Assembly: GCA_041591635.1 (NCBI GenBank)
Contig: JBFHRO010000069.1
Location: 1 to 14,632, forward strand
Reading direction: 5' to 3'
DNA: 14,632 nucleotides
Origin: JACKOD01 sp041591635
GTDB taxonomy: Bacteria > Pseudomonadota > Gammaproteobacteria > Pseudomonadales > Oleiphilaceae
Both the position numbers and the translations under genes were made by a program. The first letter of the stretch is position 1. Each line of letters begins with the position of its first letter. The notes under the pieces were generated by a model. That model was not told the DNA's origin, did no database searches, and saw only the letters and a list, made by a program, of their open reading frames with translations. Shown here one piece after another: positions 14,502 through 14,632 of the stretch.

Positions 14502-14632
14502 GGATCTAGCGATTCGTCTTGTTACCTATGGAAGTGGAGGTCATGCCCGTGTCGTCGCTGAGATCCTACATGCGCGTCGAACATGTTCAATCACAGGCTT
14601 CCTGGACGACTTGAATCGTCAGCGGTGGGGGC
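14467..14632 (+). CDS. PglD/NeuD-like sugar acyltransferase, N-terminal part, runs off the window
   Basis: From about 14518 this frame reads LVTYGSGGHARVVAEIL and, after nine more residues, TGFLDD. This is the N-terminal nucleotide-sugar-binding subdomain of PglD/NeuD-type acetyltransferases, which acetylate amino sugars for surface glycans. The frame is open from ATG 14467, but its first ~16 codons lie over the sensor gene and resemble no family member, and no ribosome binding site is seen. The true start was probably lost at the junction near 14495-14515. Only ~38 residues of real homology are visible, and the left-handed beta-helix domain is outside the window. Confidence 0.6.
   Translation, partial: MWIGASWLHRIEDLAIRLVTYGSGGHARVVAEILHARRTCSITGFLDDLNRQRWG

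Overview
The window is GC-rich, densely coded bacterial DNA. The gene content (YfaZ-like, DUF3187, DUF1145 and DUF2892 proteins, a cinnamyl-alcohol-type dehydrogenase, an HAE3/MMPL exporter) suggests a gammaproteobacterium, probably a free-living or marine one. This rests on recognising protein families, not on a marker gene. No rRNA, tRNA, CRISPR array or complete insertion sequence is visible.

Layout. (1) Positions 1-335: about 100 bases of unassigned sequence abut the last ~75 codons of an RND efflux pump. (2) 430-2627 (+): an alpha/beta hydrolase and a family-4-type glycosyltransferase, overlapping by 16 bases. (3) 2669-4128: a zinc alcohol dehydrogenase (-) and a small DUF1145 membrane protein (+), divergent from each other. 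(4) 4148-8709 (-): a 787-residue lipoprotein of unknown function, a YfaZ-type outer-membrane protein, a DUF3187 outer-membrane protein with a TTG start, and an ArsR-family regulator. (5) 8841-13623 (+): a three-gene operon for an MMPL/HAE3 exporter, a periplasmic LolA-like protein and an outer-membrane beta-barrel protein. (6) 13757-13945 (+): a DUF2892 membrane protein. (7) 14250-14632: the N-terminus of a membrane sensor that runs abruptly into a PglD/NeuD-like acyltransferase start in another frame.

The most coherent unit is regions 4-5. The 131-base gap between the ArsR gene and the MMPL gene holds a near-consensus sigma-70 promoter (TTGACA, 17 bases, TATAGT). A perfect 9-base-arm inverted repeat overlaps its spacer and -10 box. 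This is the expected architecture for ArsR repression of the exporter operon, and probably of the regulator's own operon, which also carries the DUF3187 gene. Inner-membrane pump, periplasmic lipid-carrier fold and outer-membrane barrel in one operon suggest a trans-envelope hydrophobe or lipid transport route. The substrate is not evident.

Both ends of the window look chimeric: coding sequence stops without a natural boundary and unrelated sequence begins. These may be rearrangement points or assembly joins, so the outermost ~110 bases on the left and ~140 on the right should be treated with caution.
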